Shown here: positions 12,560-22,979 of the stretch, in pieces
Position numbering within the stretch: the first letter of the stretch is position 1
Layout: the number at the start of each line of letters is the position of its first letter
Assembly (NCBI GenBank): GCA_001910725.1
Contig: MJGA01000020.1
Span: forward strand, 496,001 to 560,000
DNA length: 64,000 nucleotides
Direction of reading: 5' to 3'
Source of the DNA: Phanerodontia chrysosporium
Taxonomy: Eukaryota > Basidiomycota > Agaricomycetes > Polyporales > Phanerochaetaceae
Translations under genes and position numbers: made by a program
The notes under the pieces: model-generated
Database searches by the model: none
Seen by the model: only the letters and a program-made list of their open reading frames with translations
Told to the model about the DNA's origin: nothing

Positions 12560-13899
12560 ATGAAGACACTCCGCTCCTTTGCGCCGCTGGCGGCGGCGCT
12601 CGCGTCGGGCGCGCTCGCGGCGAACTTCAGCCTGGTGCAGGACTACTCGGGGAGCGGCTTCTTCGACGGGTGGGACTTTTATGGCAACTACGACAACCTG
12701 ACGAACGGGGACGTGGTGTACGTGAACGCCACGAACGCGACGAACCTCGCGTATGTCGACGCGGGCGGACAGGCGATCATCAAGGTCGACAACACGTCGT
12801 TCGTGCCGTACAACGAGAAGCGGAACAGCGTGCGGATCACGACGCGCGACTACTTCAACGTGGGCACGGTGTGGGTCGCGGACGTCGCGCACCTGCCGTT
12901 CGGGTGCTCCGTCTGGCCGAGCATCTGGACGAAGGGCAACGCGTGGCCGCAGAACGGCGAGATCGACATCATCGAGGGCGTGAACCTCGTCACCGCGAAC
13001 CAGATGGCGCTCCACACGCAGCCCGGGTGCACCGCCGCGAGTGGCACCGACGAGACCGGCTCGGCGGGCCCCGCGGACTGCGGCACGACCGCCGGGTGCA
13101 CCGTCGTCGAGACCAAGCCGGGCAGCTACGGACAGACCTTTGCGGACAACGGCGGCGGCGTCTGGGCGACGCAGTTTGACGCCTCCGGCATCTTGTGCGT
13201 TCCGCCAGCTTTGAAGTTCTGACGAGCCTCTGAAGCGATTGTTCTCTCCAGCATCTGGTTCTGGCCGCGCAGCGCGGTCCCGCCGTCGGTCACGACCGCG
13301 ACGGATTCAATCGACATTTCCTCCTGGGGCCCGCCCTCCGCAGCGTGGCCCGCAAGCTCGTGCAATATCCCCCAGTTCTTCGGCGCGCAGCAGCTTGTGG
13401 TCGACATCACGCTTTGCGGCGACTGGTGCGTTCTCCCGTTTCTCTCATGCGACGTCTGGCGAACTCACGTTCGTCTCCAGGGCCGGTGTCCCGTCGATCT
13501 ACTCCGCAACGTGCGGCGACGCTGCACCCAACGCCTGCGTACGTCCTCCCTCCGCCCCTTCTGTTCCTCCGCCTGGCTTGCTGACCCAGCGCGCGCCCAC
13601 GACAGTACCTCGACAACGTCATCAACAACGGCACGGCGCAGTACGCGAACGCGTACTTTGCGATCAACTACATCCGCGCCTACGCCGTGAACAGCAGCGT
13701 CGTCGTCGACGCGAGCGGCTCCCCCGCGACGTCGGGCGTGCCCACCGCCACCGGCTCGGGCTCGGGCGCGTCGGGCCCCGGCGCAACTGGCAGCGCGGGC
13801 TCGGACGGCGCGAGCTCGGGCGCCGCGCGCATGGTGCCTGCGGCGTGGCTCGCGCTCGGTGCGGGTGCGCTTGGGTTGCTGAGCGCAGTGGCGTTGTAA
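12560..13899 (+). CDS. GH16 beta-glucanase, secreted and probably GPI-anchored
   Basis: Four exons (12560-13194, 13252-13425, 13481-13538, 13606-13899) join in phase into 386 residues. A signal peptide (MKTLRSFAPLAAALASGALA) is followed by a GH16 jelly-roll fold with the catalytic ExDxxE motif in NGEIDIIEGV (about residues 133-142). The aromatic and Cys positions around it (WPSIWTKG, DWAGVPSIYSATCG, FAINYIRAYAV) fit the fungal endo-1,3(4)-beta-glucanase/laminarinase group, which cuts cell-wall beta-glucans. The C-terminus is a Ser/Gly/Thr-rich linker and a hydrophobic tail (AAWLALGAGALGLLSAVAL), as in GPI-anchored wall enzymes. The start is fixed by the signal peptide. All introns have clean GTxxGT donors. 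The exact substrate (beta-1,3 or mixed-link glucan) cannot be read from the sequence. Confidence 0.93.
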
Positions 13900-14396
13900 G
13901 ATGATCTCTTTCGTTTTGGTGGTGGGAACTAGCCGCAGTCGTGGGCTGGACTTTTGAATTGTATACCTGTATAGACCCTGTTAGATAATCCTCGGCTGTA
14001 ATGGACCTGGACGCTGCTGTGTATGCGATGGCGCTCCTTATGTGCTCGGCTCGTGGTTTGCTGCTGCGTCGTCCGAGAGTCCCTTGAGGGGCATTCTCCA
14101 GACTACAGCTATACGCTCGTGAGCGATACCATAACAAGTACGGACGCTCAGTACCACAAGAGGTAACAAAGACCGAACCCGATTTCTTGTCCAAGAAACG
14201 GTCGGTAAGGAATCGTCTGTCTTTCGATATCCCACTTGATCAATCCTGGAGATCATTCTATACAAGCTGAATTCCTCGGTTCGCCAATTATCACGTTATG
14301 ATACAGATATCTGCCATCTCCTCCGGCTAATGCACAATGCTAGGTATGAGTACACGACTGTGAGGCGGGACTGTGGGGTATCACGGGATGCCGAGC
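13900..14396. other. Convergent intergenic region between GH16 and CsbD genes
   Basis: This is about 500 bp between two 3' ends, presumably both 3' untranslated regions. Nothing else was seen. Confidence 0.4.
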
Positions 14397-14834
14397 TCAT
14401 TGCGAGGGGTCGTTGAGGTTCTGCTGGGCCTGGCCCTTGTCATGACGGATGTTACCTGGCAGCAAACGCGTCAGCACGTCCATCTCAGGCTATACAAACA
14501 GCGCTGCGTACCAGCTGTCTCCTGCTGGCGGTCGCCCTTGACGGCGCCGAGCACGGCGTCCTTCTTGCCCGAGAGGCGGTCGACGGCGCCCTCGGCGTAG
14601 TTCTTCGCCTGGGCGGCCTTGTACTCGGCCTCGCCCTGCGCATGCTCGTCGCGCCCGGACTGCTGCCACGACTCGGAGCGGGTCAGGTTGCCGACCATCT
14701 CGACGATGTTGCCCTTCGTCGAGTGGAACTGGCCCGTGGTCTTGCTGTAGGGCGACGCGTCAGGACGCGACGGTCACAGAGAGAGAAATGGGAGAGGACG
14801 TACTTGGGCTCGTTGTTGTTGTTGGTGGAAGACA
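14397..14834 (-). CDS. CsbD-like stress-response protein
   Basis: Three exons (14834-14803, 14744-14512, 14455-14397) join in phase into 107 residues. The protein is hydrophilic and Lys/Glu/Gly/Gln-rich, with the repeated pattern KGNIVEMVGNLT, KDAVLGAVKGDRQQ and GNIRHDKGQAQQNL that defines the CsbD family. The family is named after a bacterial sigma-B-dependent general stress protein. Fungal members are small cytosolic proteins often abundant under stress, and their biochemical role is unknown. There is no signal peptide or membrane segment. Upstream are a TATATAA box at 14937-14943 and CRE-like sites at 14960 and 15017, which fits stress-controlled transcription. Confidence 0.9.
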
Positions 14835-14936
14835 TCGTGAAGAGGGTTGGTGAGTTGGTAGTTGTCTGGGTTGTGTTTCGCTGAGTGTGGTGGTTGTGGA
14901 CGTTGTGCTGGAGAGTGAGGGCGGCACAGGCGGTAG

Positions 14937-14943
14937 TTATATA
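14937..14943 (-). promoter_or_regulatory. TATA box of the CsbD gene
   Basis: On the minus strand the sequence reads TATATAA about 105 bp upstream of the CsbD start codon. No other TATA-like element is nearer. Confidence 0.5.
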
Positions 14944-15016
14944 CCGCGACGCGAGCAGGTGACGTCGTCAGGACGTCCAGGGGCGCGGGCAGCTCTCAGC
15001 CGCGCGCCGACCTCCC

Positions 15017-15024
15017 TGACGTCA
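15017..15024. promoter_or_regulatory. CRE/ATF-type palindrome TGACGTCA
   Basis: A perfect CREB/ATF consensus palindrome lies about 185 bp upstream of the CsbD start. A near copy, TGACGTCG, is at 14960-14967. The region lies between the divergent flanks of CsbD and the next minus-strand gene. Confidence 0.5.
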
Positions 15025-15362
15025 CGGTGGCGTGGTGGCGCACGGGAGGCGCCGTTCGCAAGAAGGAGACGGGGACGTCGCGCAGAAGGTCCGACGTCCG
15101 ACGCTGCGCTCCACAGCATCGCAAAGTGGAGCCGGACCCCGGCGCGCGCACATGATTTGTCCTTGTTGAAGGACGCGACGAGTCTAGTGGATGCTGAAAC
15201 GAGAGACGGAGAAATGACGCGTATGACGACACCTAGAAATACAGGCTGAGATCTGCAGCACGCGTGTCAGCAGGGCAAAAGGCATCAAAGGCCTCTCAGC
15301 CAGACTCACAAAGAGAGACGCATGTTGATACACAGAAAGAAGGAAGAAACCAGAGCGTGACA

Positions 15363-16008
15363 CTATTGCGTCGCCTCGTCATACCGGGGCGGCCGGCCCA
15401 CATCGTCACCGTACGCCGGGAGAGCCTCGATGTCGAGGGTCCGCCCCTCGGCAACACTCCCGAATCGGACGTGCGCGCGCGGCGGGAGGTGCACGACGTC
15501 CGGGGCGGTTGCAGGCGCCCAAGGCGGCGGGCGAGCGCTTCCGGGCCATGGGAGCGGCTCGGCGTGGTGGCGGTGCAGCATGCGCACGAGGCGTACAGAC
15601 CAGTGAGGGCGCGGCGCACGCTGCGTGCAGCTGCGCGCCGGACGTGCACCAGATTCGTTGGACGGGCCAGAGCGCAGTGCCTCGCAGAGGGCGGCACGCC
15701 ACGGCTTGCCGCGGCGCCGGAGGACGAGGCATCTTGGGGGGCGTGCGTGTCAGATCGGGCTGATTGTTGTGAGACCTGGGGCTTACTTGATGCAAGGCGA
15801 GAGCAGCACGAGCACGCCGACGACGATCGTGACGACGACGAGCGCGAGACCGGCCGTGTGCTGCACGGTGCGAGAGGCGTTAGCGCACGGGGGGTGCTGG
15901 CGGCGCCACCGTGAGACGTGTGCGTACCCTCGAGCCGCCGCCCGCGCTGCGCTGCGCGTCGTCGATGATGAGGACCGAGACGAGGTCGCTCTCGAAGCAG
16001 AACACCAT
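15363..16008 (-). CDS. Small one-TM protein with LPxY/PPxY tail (family member B)
   Basis: Exon 1 starts at 16008 (MVFCFESDLVSVLIIDDAQR). After an intron with a GTACGC donor and a GTGCAG acceptor, exon 2 is a membrane segment (LALVVVTIVVGVLVLLSP) ending at a GTAAGC donor. The tail exon ends at 15363 with ALPAYGDDVGRPPRYDEATQ, the paired LPxY and PPxY motif shared with the genes at 10399, 18555 and 19803. The second intron is long (roughly 160 nt) and its acceptor is not certain; CGCAG near 15630 gives an open frame into HWSVRLVRMLHRHH. Topology is probably N-out or luminal with a cytosolic tail, by analogy with PPxY ligase adaptors. The function is unknown. Confidence 0.65.
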
Positions 16009-17429
16009 CGGCGCGCGTCGCGGTAGGAGGCAGAGGGGCGGCGCTGTTATCGATGGCGCACACGTCCTGCCCGTGCTTTCGCACGCGTGCCTTTGCGCGG
16101 GGGCCTGCCACGCCGCGGGCTTATGTACCGAGACATGCCCCTTGGCTGATAGGGTTTGCTGTTCGCCGAGCCCCCGTGGGAACGGCGCCGCCCGCTTCGG
16201 GCAGCGGAGAGCAGACGGGCTCGCGTGGGCCTTTTGCGCCCGTCACGGGACGCAGAGCGTATTGAACACCCCCACACGCTGCCAACAAAACGCTCCTGCC
16301 CGCTGGGCCAGCCTGTGCACCGACGAATGCTGGTGGGAGCCGACACAAGGTGCGCGGACGTCTGATCCTCGGCCCGACGGGCTTGGGGCGGACGAACCGC
16401 GGCGCTGGCGCGCTCCAGATGCTAATCTGCCTCGCGGACGAGGTGCATGTGAATGCGCCTCCGAGTATCCCACGGCAATCCCACGCCCTCTGCGTCGGGC
16501 CTACGGCATCGGAGAGAGCTTCTCGTTTCCCCCTTGAGGCGCCCCGAGTCGGCAGGATTCGACAGAGAGCGCGGCCGCGGCCGTTCGAGGTCGGGCAGCT
16601 GGTGCCCACTGATGCATCACCGCGCGTCCCTTGGTTAGGGCGTCGGTGATTCCCGGAGGCTTCGTGGCGTCCGCACGTGATGCCGGCCGCGAAGCGCGCA
16701 ACCGTTGCTCCTACCACGTAGCCCCCATATGTTGCTTGGTGCACATAGCTCATCTTCTGACAGAGCAATTGGACGTACTATGACAGATTGCCTCAATATT
16801 TTAGACCTTAGTAGGCAGTGGCGTCGTGGGGACTGGCGAAAGCTCACCAGAATAGAGGGGGGGGGACATCAGGTAGCCTTTATGGACGAGAGATAACGCG
16901 GAGCACGGCCAACATGGTAAGCCTTTTGTTGTTGATGTGCTGTACAGCCTAAGTGATAGTTATTATCAGTGCGCCGCGTTGTTTTGACAGGCTGTCAATG
17001 GCGTGGGTTTGGTCGCGGGAGCCAGCCTGAAGCTACTTCAGGCAAGGCTTTTTTACGTAAATATTGCTATTGACCTTCAACAGCCTAGAGGCGACATACC
17101 TGAGTCAACGAGACAATGAGCACCCAGACTGCGCCAGGAAACGCACTCGAAACCGCACATTTCTTTGAGGAGCGCGTACACCACGGACCACTATTCGAGC
17201 GGAGAGGTGAGTTTCGAGCTCACTGGTCAGCTATTTCGGCCACTCTCGTCGGGCGACAAATACGAAGCGCAAAGACGGCTTCCGGAAGGGCCAACAGATA
17301 GGGCACTGCACGATTCCTGTGCACGTGTCCCGCAACTGTATCGACGCGTCGGCCGAGCGTCATTGCACCGCTGATGCGCACGCCCAAAAGAGGTTGATGA
17401 AGTGATCCCGTGGCACGTCAGAGGCGGCT
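16009..17429. other. Intergenic, no gene supported
   Basis: Overlapping reading frames of 60-215 codons occur on both strands near 16050-16770, but none has a domain, membrane segment or motif. A run of nine G residues is at 16857-16865. Confidence 0.4.
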
Positions 17430-17445
17430 TGCATGGAAGGGAAGC
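17430..17445 (+). repeat. 16-bp direct repeat, copy 1
   Basis: TGCATGGAAGGGAAGC occurs here and again at 17494-17509, 64 bp downstream, both upstream of the small gene at 17643. It could be a duplicated regulatory site or a chance local duplication. Confidence 0.6.
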
Positions 17446-17493
17446 ACAGGGTTCCTGCCCGTTTAGAGTATGCGTCTGCCTGGGATTTGCAGA

Positions 17494-17509
17494 TGCATGG
17501 AAGGGAAGC
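17494..17509 (+). repeat. 16-bp direct repeat, copy 2
   Basis: This is the second identical copy of the 16-mer at 17430. It lies about 135 bp upstream of the start codon at 17643. Confidence 0.6.
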
Positions 17510-17587
17510 CGAGGGGCGTAGCATGATACGCCCTGCTATGACACAGCATCACGGCCGTGCGCCAGCCCCGGCTCAGGCGCATACACC

Positions 17588-17595
17588 TATATAAA
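17588..17595 (+). promoter_or_regulatory. TATA box TATATAAA
   Basis: A consensus TATA box lies 55 bp before the ATG at 17643. It supports a real transcription unit there. Confidence 0.5.
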
Positions 17596-17642
17596 CACTG
17601 CTCAGCTGCACCAGTCCTCCCCATCCCGACACTCTACCAGCC

Positions 17643-17917
17643 ATGGCCGAACCCACCACGAACTCGTGAGTCCCCCCGCTGCCGCTCTCCGCCCCGCCAG
17701 CACCGACGCTTGCCCGTAGCGCTGCTCCCGCTCCCCAAGGCCAAGATGACGGCGCGCACCACCAGGCCATCCTTGCACAGAACCCCCACGAGGGCATCCG
17801 CTGGGTCGTCGCCAACCGCGCATGCATGCCGCGCCGCACGTGCCCTCCGGGCTGCCGCCGCTGGCCAGGCCACTGCTGTGAGTGTCCCCTGCTGTGCGTG
17901 TGCGAGCCGTCCACTTA
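17643..17917 (+). CDS. Small protein of unknown function
   Basis: ATG at 17643 starts MAEPTTNS. A GTGAGT intron with a CCGTAG acceptor leads in phase to a second exon (SAAPAPQGQDDGAHHQ, then AILAQNPHEGIRWVVANRAC), followed by a Cys/Arg-rich stretch. Read through the possible donor near 17879, the frame ends with a Cys-rich tail at about 17917. If that intron is spliced at GTGCAG (about 17932), a stop follows within a few codons. Support comes from the TATA box 55 bp upstream, a clean first intron and a plausible Ala/Gln-rich start. There is no membrane segment, so it is not clearly part of the LPxY/PPxY family around it. No family is recognised. Confidence 0.4.
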
Positions 17918-18554
17918 GGTGTCAATCGTGCAGGCCCATGGTGAGCCGCTCGCACGCCCCGCGAAAGCGTTGAACGAACCATGTACTATCTGGATGGAAT
18001 CACAATGACCATGGCTATTCAACGTCTGCGATGGACGACGGCTCGTGTAACCACCAGCGGGGCGGTCAGATCCAGGGAAAAATGTCACCGTGTCTGCTTG
18101 AGCGCTCTTTGTTTTCGTTGGCGAGATATCGTCCGCGCGATTCTACGGCGCATACACCCCTCGAGTTGCAGGTGCGCACACTCCTAGTCCACACCTGATC
18201 ATATCCTCAAGAGAAGACAACATGCCCGCACTGCATTATCCTCGGCAGCGCGAACACCATCGTGAAAGCAGCATCGGCATTGTCGTCCAGTGGATGTAAT
18301 GATACATCGTGAGATAAACAGGAGATCGAATCGCAGCATGACTCTGTAGAGCCAAGTAGCATCACGTATAACGTATACGGCGGTGTCCGCCGAGTCCTCG
18401 ACCACTAATCATAGCGAGGCCAACGGCAGAGAGAAGGCGCCGCTTGCAGCTGACCTCGGCGGCCGCACACAGGCTCGCAGCTTCGACACATCGCGGGACA
18501 TCCGCGGGTTGCAGCGGTCCTGGGCCCGCGGCCTGACGCCGCAGGGCGCACACC
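17918..18554. other. Intergenic, nothing seen
   Basis: Only short unsupported reading frames occur between the small plus-strand gene and the convergent minus-strand gene at 18555. Confidence 0.35.
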
Positions 18555-19014
18555 CTACTCCGCACGATGCGCATCATACCGCGGCAGCTTCGGCTCTGCA
18601 TCGTACGGCGGCGGTGCGCCATGCGCGGGCGGGACGACCGCCGCGAGGAGGTCGTCCTCGGCCGGAGACCCATGAACGGACCAGCGGCGGACGTGTGCGG
18701 CGGGCGGTGCTTCCAGGACGACCTCATCCTGGGACGGAGAAGAGGCGCAATTTGCAGGAGGGGCGCTGCGGCGCGCCCTGCGTGCGCTAGGGTGTGTGTC
18801 AGTCTCTGTGTCTGTGTCGAAGAGAGGAGGGTGCGCACACGAGAGAACAGAGAACGAGGAGCAGCGCAAACCCTGCAACGAGGGGTATTGTGACGTGTAG
18901 AGTAGCCTGTGGAGGGAGCATGAGAGGCCTGTAGGCAATTGCTCGAGATGGATGACCCACGGACGATTCAGCGCTGTCCGGGGCGCGTCTGAACGTGTTA
19001 GGGACAGCGGGCAT
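18555..19014 (-). CDS. Small one-TM protein with PPxY/LPxY tail (family member C)
   Basis: Exon 1 (MPAVPNTFRRAPDSAESS) starts at 19014. A GTGGGT intron ending CCACAG leads to a membrane exon (LHVTIPLVAGFALLLVLCSL). A second intron of about 100 nt ending TCCCAG leads to the tail (DEVVLEAPPAAHVRRWSVHG). The tail ends GAPPPYDAEPKLPRYDAHRAE, the same paired motif as its neighbour at 19803 (LPAYDAESKPPRY), with the order of PPxY and LPxY exchanged. The exon plan matches the genes at 10399, 15363 and 19803. WW-domain binding is established for PPxY in general; for this protein it is inference. Confidence 0.72.
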
Positions 19015-19802
19015 GGCGGTTACATTGAGAAGCGCAAGAGCTGTACAGCGAGTGGTGCACCCTCTGATATAGTACGAGCAGGAGCAGCCTCGCCGAGCCT
19101 TGGACGCGGTCCCGACTGCCTGGACGGACGCGATGACGCACCGCGTGCCGGGCGGCATGCCGCGTCTTGGGCCTGTTGGCGAAGGACGGCCAAGGGCCTC
19201 GCGTGCAAGTAGGTCGAGTACGCAGTACTGCGCAGCACGCGCGGCGCTCGCGCTCAGGAGGAGTGAGCTTGAACACAGAGGCCAAGACTCCGTCTTTGTG
19301 TTGCAACTGTTCGATGATTTTTCAGTCCTAGGATATAATATTACGTATGGATATAACGCGTGCAACAGATTCATGTTATGCAGTAGCAAACCAATCGATG
19401 GAAACAGAGACGGCTGTCTTGTTACTTTTTGCGTCTACGTCGGGGCGGGACAAGGAATCCTCGTGGCGCTTTTGATCGGCCACGCTCCGCCTCCGGCACT
19501 CACGTGCTCATCCATTGACGCGCGTCCGTCGTTGAAGCATCTTGGCAGAGCTTGCAGTGACCGTCATCTCCCTCGAATGCTATGTCTGCTCTCTCGTCAG
19601 AGGAATAGGGTGAGTACTGTGTTAGTAGCACCATTATGCATATTTGATGAGCAAATACAGGATATATGATTATCTGTGTATCAGTAGTATACGATGACTG
19701 CGGCAATATCCAATCTGATAAGTGCATAGCAATCCACTGCATTCATGAGCATTTTCACCTATATGCAAAGCAAAGACTACTCACGTCATCCCTCAGAGTA
19801 TC
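19015..19802. other. Intergenic, no gene supported
   Basis: A plus-strand frame at 19100-19669 and several shorter frames carry no recognisable feature. The region separates members C and D of the LPxY/PPxY family. Confidence 0.35.
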
Positions 19803-20259
19803 TTAGAGCGTATCCCGGTATCTGGGCGGTTTCGACTCTGCGTCGTATGCAGGAAGCGGTGGTGCGTCGGGTGGCACGCCACCCTCGAGCATGATATCCT
19901 CGTACACCGGACCCTGCCCAGACGGATAATCGTGCACGTGTGCCTGCGGGGGCGTGCGGGAGTATCAGGTCCGCGGGGAGGTGGTTGCAGCGGTATCAAA
20001 GACAGTGGACCTGGGGCGCCGTGCCTGCGGACAAGGTTCTCGCGGGCAAGCCTGCAAAGCCGATGGCAAACACGAAGGGAAGGGTAGTCTGAGGCGCACA
20101 GGTATGTAGAGATGAATACGGTGATGACAACGACCCCCGCGACGAAACCAATTGTTAGGACGCCCTGTGTACGTTCTGCCTACCCGTACGACGAGAAGGA
20201 GCAAATTACGCACCGCTGGCACTTGGTCGCGCTTGGAAAAGTTGATGTACTGGTGGCAT
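19803..20259 (-). CDS. Small one-TM protein with LPxY/PPxY tail (family member D)
   Basis: Exon 1 (MPPVHQLFQARPSAS) starts at 20259 and has a GTGCGT donor. The acceptor GGCAG keeps the frame into ERTQGVLTIGFVAGVVVITV, a membrane exon ending FISTYLCAS. The tail exon after CCGCAG begins AHVHDYPSGQGPVYEDIMLE and ends PPLPAYDAESKPPRYRDTL. It is the closest relative of the gene at 18555: both start MPxV, both have the TM in the second exon, and both share AHV and YDAE(S/P)K in the tail. Tandem duplication in the same orientation is likely. No enzymatic motif is present. Confidence 0.75.
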
Positions 20260-21065
20260 CGGTACTATGGTGGTTGCGACGCCTCGTGAAGTGGTGAGCT
20301 TTAAGGTGGATGCCCTTCGGCCCAGCTCAAGGTTGCGGAGAGCGGGGGCATTCCTCCTCTGCGTCCGCACCGAGGCCCTGCTCTGGAGGGGCCTATGGCT
20401 CATGCACTGCCACGCCTAGGGCCGGCTAGCGTATGCCTGCAAAGCGCGAGCGAGGTTTTGCCAGCACGAGCAGAGACCAGAGGCGGCTTCTTCGTCCCAG
20501 GTCGGCTGGTATCTTGGAGGCCTCGTCTGAGCTGCCAAAGCTGGTCCGCCCAAGACGTAGTTGTGCGTCCATGTATTCATCAACGCACGATTGTGGTGTC
20601 AACTTGGTTAAACCTAGTTCATGCTCCGGAATGCAACCGAGCCGGTTGGCTCGAGACCGGGACTTGCCTTGTTGCGATGTCCACTTGTAGCGAAATCTCT
20701 TCCGTCGTGGTTTGCAGGTCTCTACTTCCTTCCTACCTGAGCTATACAGTATACAGGATGCAGACACTTATGTGCCACCTAGTACCCCTCACACCGATGC
20801 GGCGGGTGTTAATTCTGTTCATACATGGCCAGGGGTTCAACTGACATAGCTAGACAAGTAACCGGCCAACCGATCGTGACAAAATATTGGTAACCACCAC
20901 CATTTGTGGTTGGACCTCGAAGAACATCCCATTCGTCTACAATACATGCTCTCGAGAGGGTGTGCGCGAAGTGTCCAGCACCTGCAGATAGATAGTGATA
21001 CGATAGTAAGGAATGTGTGTCATACACAGTCGTGAGTGCTTTCGTTTGAACGACAAGGACGGAGG
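20260..21065. other. Intergenic, no gene supported
   Basis: Frames of 80-150 codons on both strands have no features. Promoter sequence of member D probably lies at the left and the 3' flank of the next gene at the right. Confidence 0.35.
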
Positions 21066-22979
21066 TTATGAATATCGCCGTGAGGTCGGCCCAGGTCCTG
21101 GTGACACAGAGCGAAGGAGGGCCTCGGACGATGGAGTGCTCAGCTGGCCCGCAGACGAAGGAATATCCCAGAAGCGGTCGATGAAATCCACTGGCGAGGG
21201 TGTGGCGACGACATCGCCCTGCAGGGACCGCATCGTCATACGCGCATCGGAGCGTGCAGCGAGATGTGCACGCTGCAGGTCTTTGACTACTGTGATCGCA
21301 GCACGACTGTCAACGGGCGATGCGCCCGGCGCCAGGTTCACGCTATCAGTGCTCGAGTACGCCGCGGGTTCAGCAAACGGATTCCGGATGTAGCGTTCTT
21401 CGGGCGTCTCGAGCGGGACCATGCTCACCGAGTCGGCGTACGAGCTACGGTTGGAATGTTCGGCGCCACCGGGGTCCTCAGTGCTCGCGCTCTGCACGCG
21501 TATAACGGGCACGGATGGGAAGCGAGGGCATCCCCAGTCCGGAGACACAATCGAAGACGTGGATCCGTTGATGAGGTGTGTCGTACTGCGCGGAGTGTCG
21601 CTGAGAGGATATGAATCGTGCGCGCGCGCGTCAAATGGAGGTGTCCCGAGTATGCTCGGATAACTGGGCGGTGTTGCACAGAAGGGGTCGTCGGAGACTT
21701 GAACCATTGCCATCCCGCTTGAGCGTCCGCGACGGAGCGTGGGGCTGGAAGTTGCAGTGATTGAACAAAGCTTGCGGCCCGGCGCTACGGCGCTTCCAGA
21801 ACATCTCCTCTGACGCGTACGAAGCACGAGTCTCCCTCTCGCGGCGGCACCAGGACACCAGGAGAAGGATGCCCGCAAGCAGTGCTAGGCCGCCGACCGA
21901 GCCCGTGGTGCCTGCAATGATTGCGGTGCGTGAAACTGCTCTGCAGATGCGCAGGGACGTGTGTCGATCAGTCGACCCTCCGTGCTACGGGCGCGCATCA
22001 CGCACCTCGTCGAGTTGGCGATGTCTCCAGCTGCATGAGCGGGTGATAGACTGGTGGCACTGCTCGAGGGCGATGTCCCGATAGACTCGGACGCCTCGGG
22101 CTGGACCGTCGGCAAGACGTTTGGTATCGGGGACGACGAAGCTGGTACCCCGACAGCACCCCAAGGATTTGGAAATCCTGTCGCGCTTAGGGATGTAGAA
22201 AGTGTGGAACTGCCTGTATATGCAGATGGTCGGTCCCAGCTGGAGGGGATATTGAGATAGAACTAGCGGAGACGGGAGTTGAGGTGTTGCTGAAGGAAGG
22301 TTGGCAACGAGATAGCTGGGAAGGTGATACCGTAGATGCGAATGAAGCTGATGCAGAGATAGACGAGGCACTACTTCCATAGGTTGATCTAGTTACGCAC
22401 GCATGGGTTGGATGCGAGAGTGAAATTAGAGGGAAGAGCTCACCTAGGAAAACCGCTTAGCGAAGACGATTGCTGGGTCGGGAGTGGATTCGAAGCGGCT
22501 CTAGAAGAGGTCGATACATACTCGGATGCTCCCGCGGAAGTAGACAAAGCAATAGATGACGAGCTGCTGGGGGTCGCGAAGAGGTTTGTTTGCAAATTAT
22601 CTCGCCTGAGCGAGGCCTTGTCGCAATATTGTTTGTTTGTAGGTGACTCGGACCCGACGGTGTGTGGGCTTGATGCTCTTTTCGAAGCATTCCCGGATGT
22701 TCCTTCGCCTCCAGTCGCGCCAGGAGGATGTTCACTCTCGCTGCTCTCTTTCAAATATCGGTGTAGGAGATGAAACCGTGCAGGATGCACGTCACTTTGC
22801 ATTCTCAGCATCTGCTTTACGAGTAAGGAAAGGGCAGAAATCACGGTAGTCGGGATACGCACCCAATTGCAACACCAAAAGAGACGGTAAAATGGATCAT
22901 AAGGCCTGCCTAGGAGCAGAAAGAGTGAGGTAGGGGAGTGAGGAAGGGCTGCCCAAGCGGCTGTCAGACGAATCGACAT
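21066..22979 (-). CDS. Ser/Thr-rich one-TM protein with PPSY in the tail; frame break near 21778
   Basis: The ectodomain is Ser/Thr-rich (ATPSSSSSIALSTSAGASE, then FASTFYLNIPSSW and SATGFPNPWGAVGVPASSS). Two introns fit it: a GTGAGC donor at about 22443, and a 68 nt intron with a GTATCA donor and CGCTAG acceptor. A membrane segment (GTTGSVGGLALLAGILLLVSW) with the stop-transfer CRRERE lies near 21840-21930. The tail (QVSDDPFCATPPSYPSILG, then ERYIRNPFAEPAAY) runs to 21066 in another frame; an extra base or two missing bases near GGCCCGG (21776-21782) would connect them. The architecture resembles fungal wall-sensor or Ser-rich single-pass proteins. The start at 22979 is uncertain and a signal peptide is not clear. 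Confidence 0.55.

Noticed and set aside
12475..13179. Second plus-strand frame over the GH16 gene
   Set aside because: It overlaps exon 1 of the GH16 gene in another frame and is Arg-rich without any motif; the GH16 frame has a signal peptide and catalytic motif.
15264..16111. Long overlapping frames on both strands around the gene at 15363
   Set aside because: They lack membrane segments or motifs, while the spliced minus frame has a TM and the LPxY/PPxY tail.
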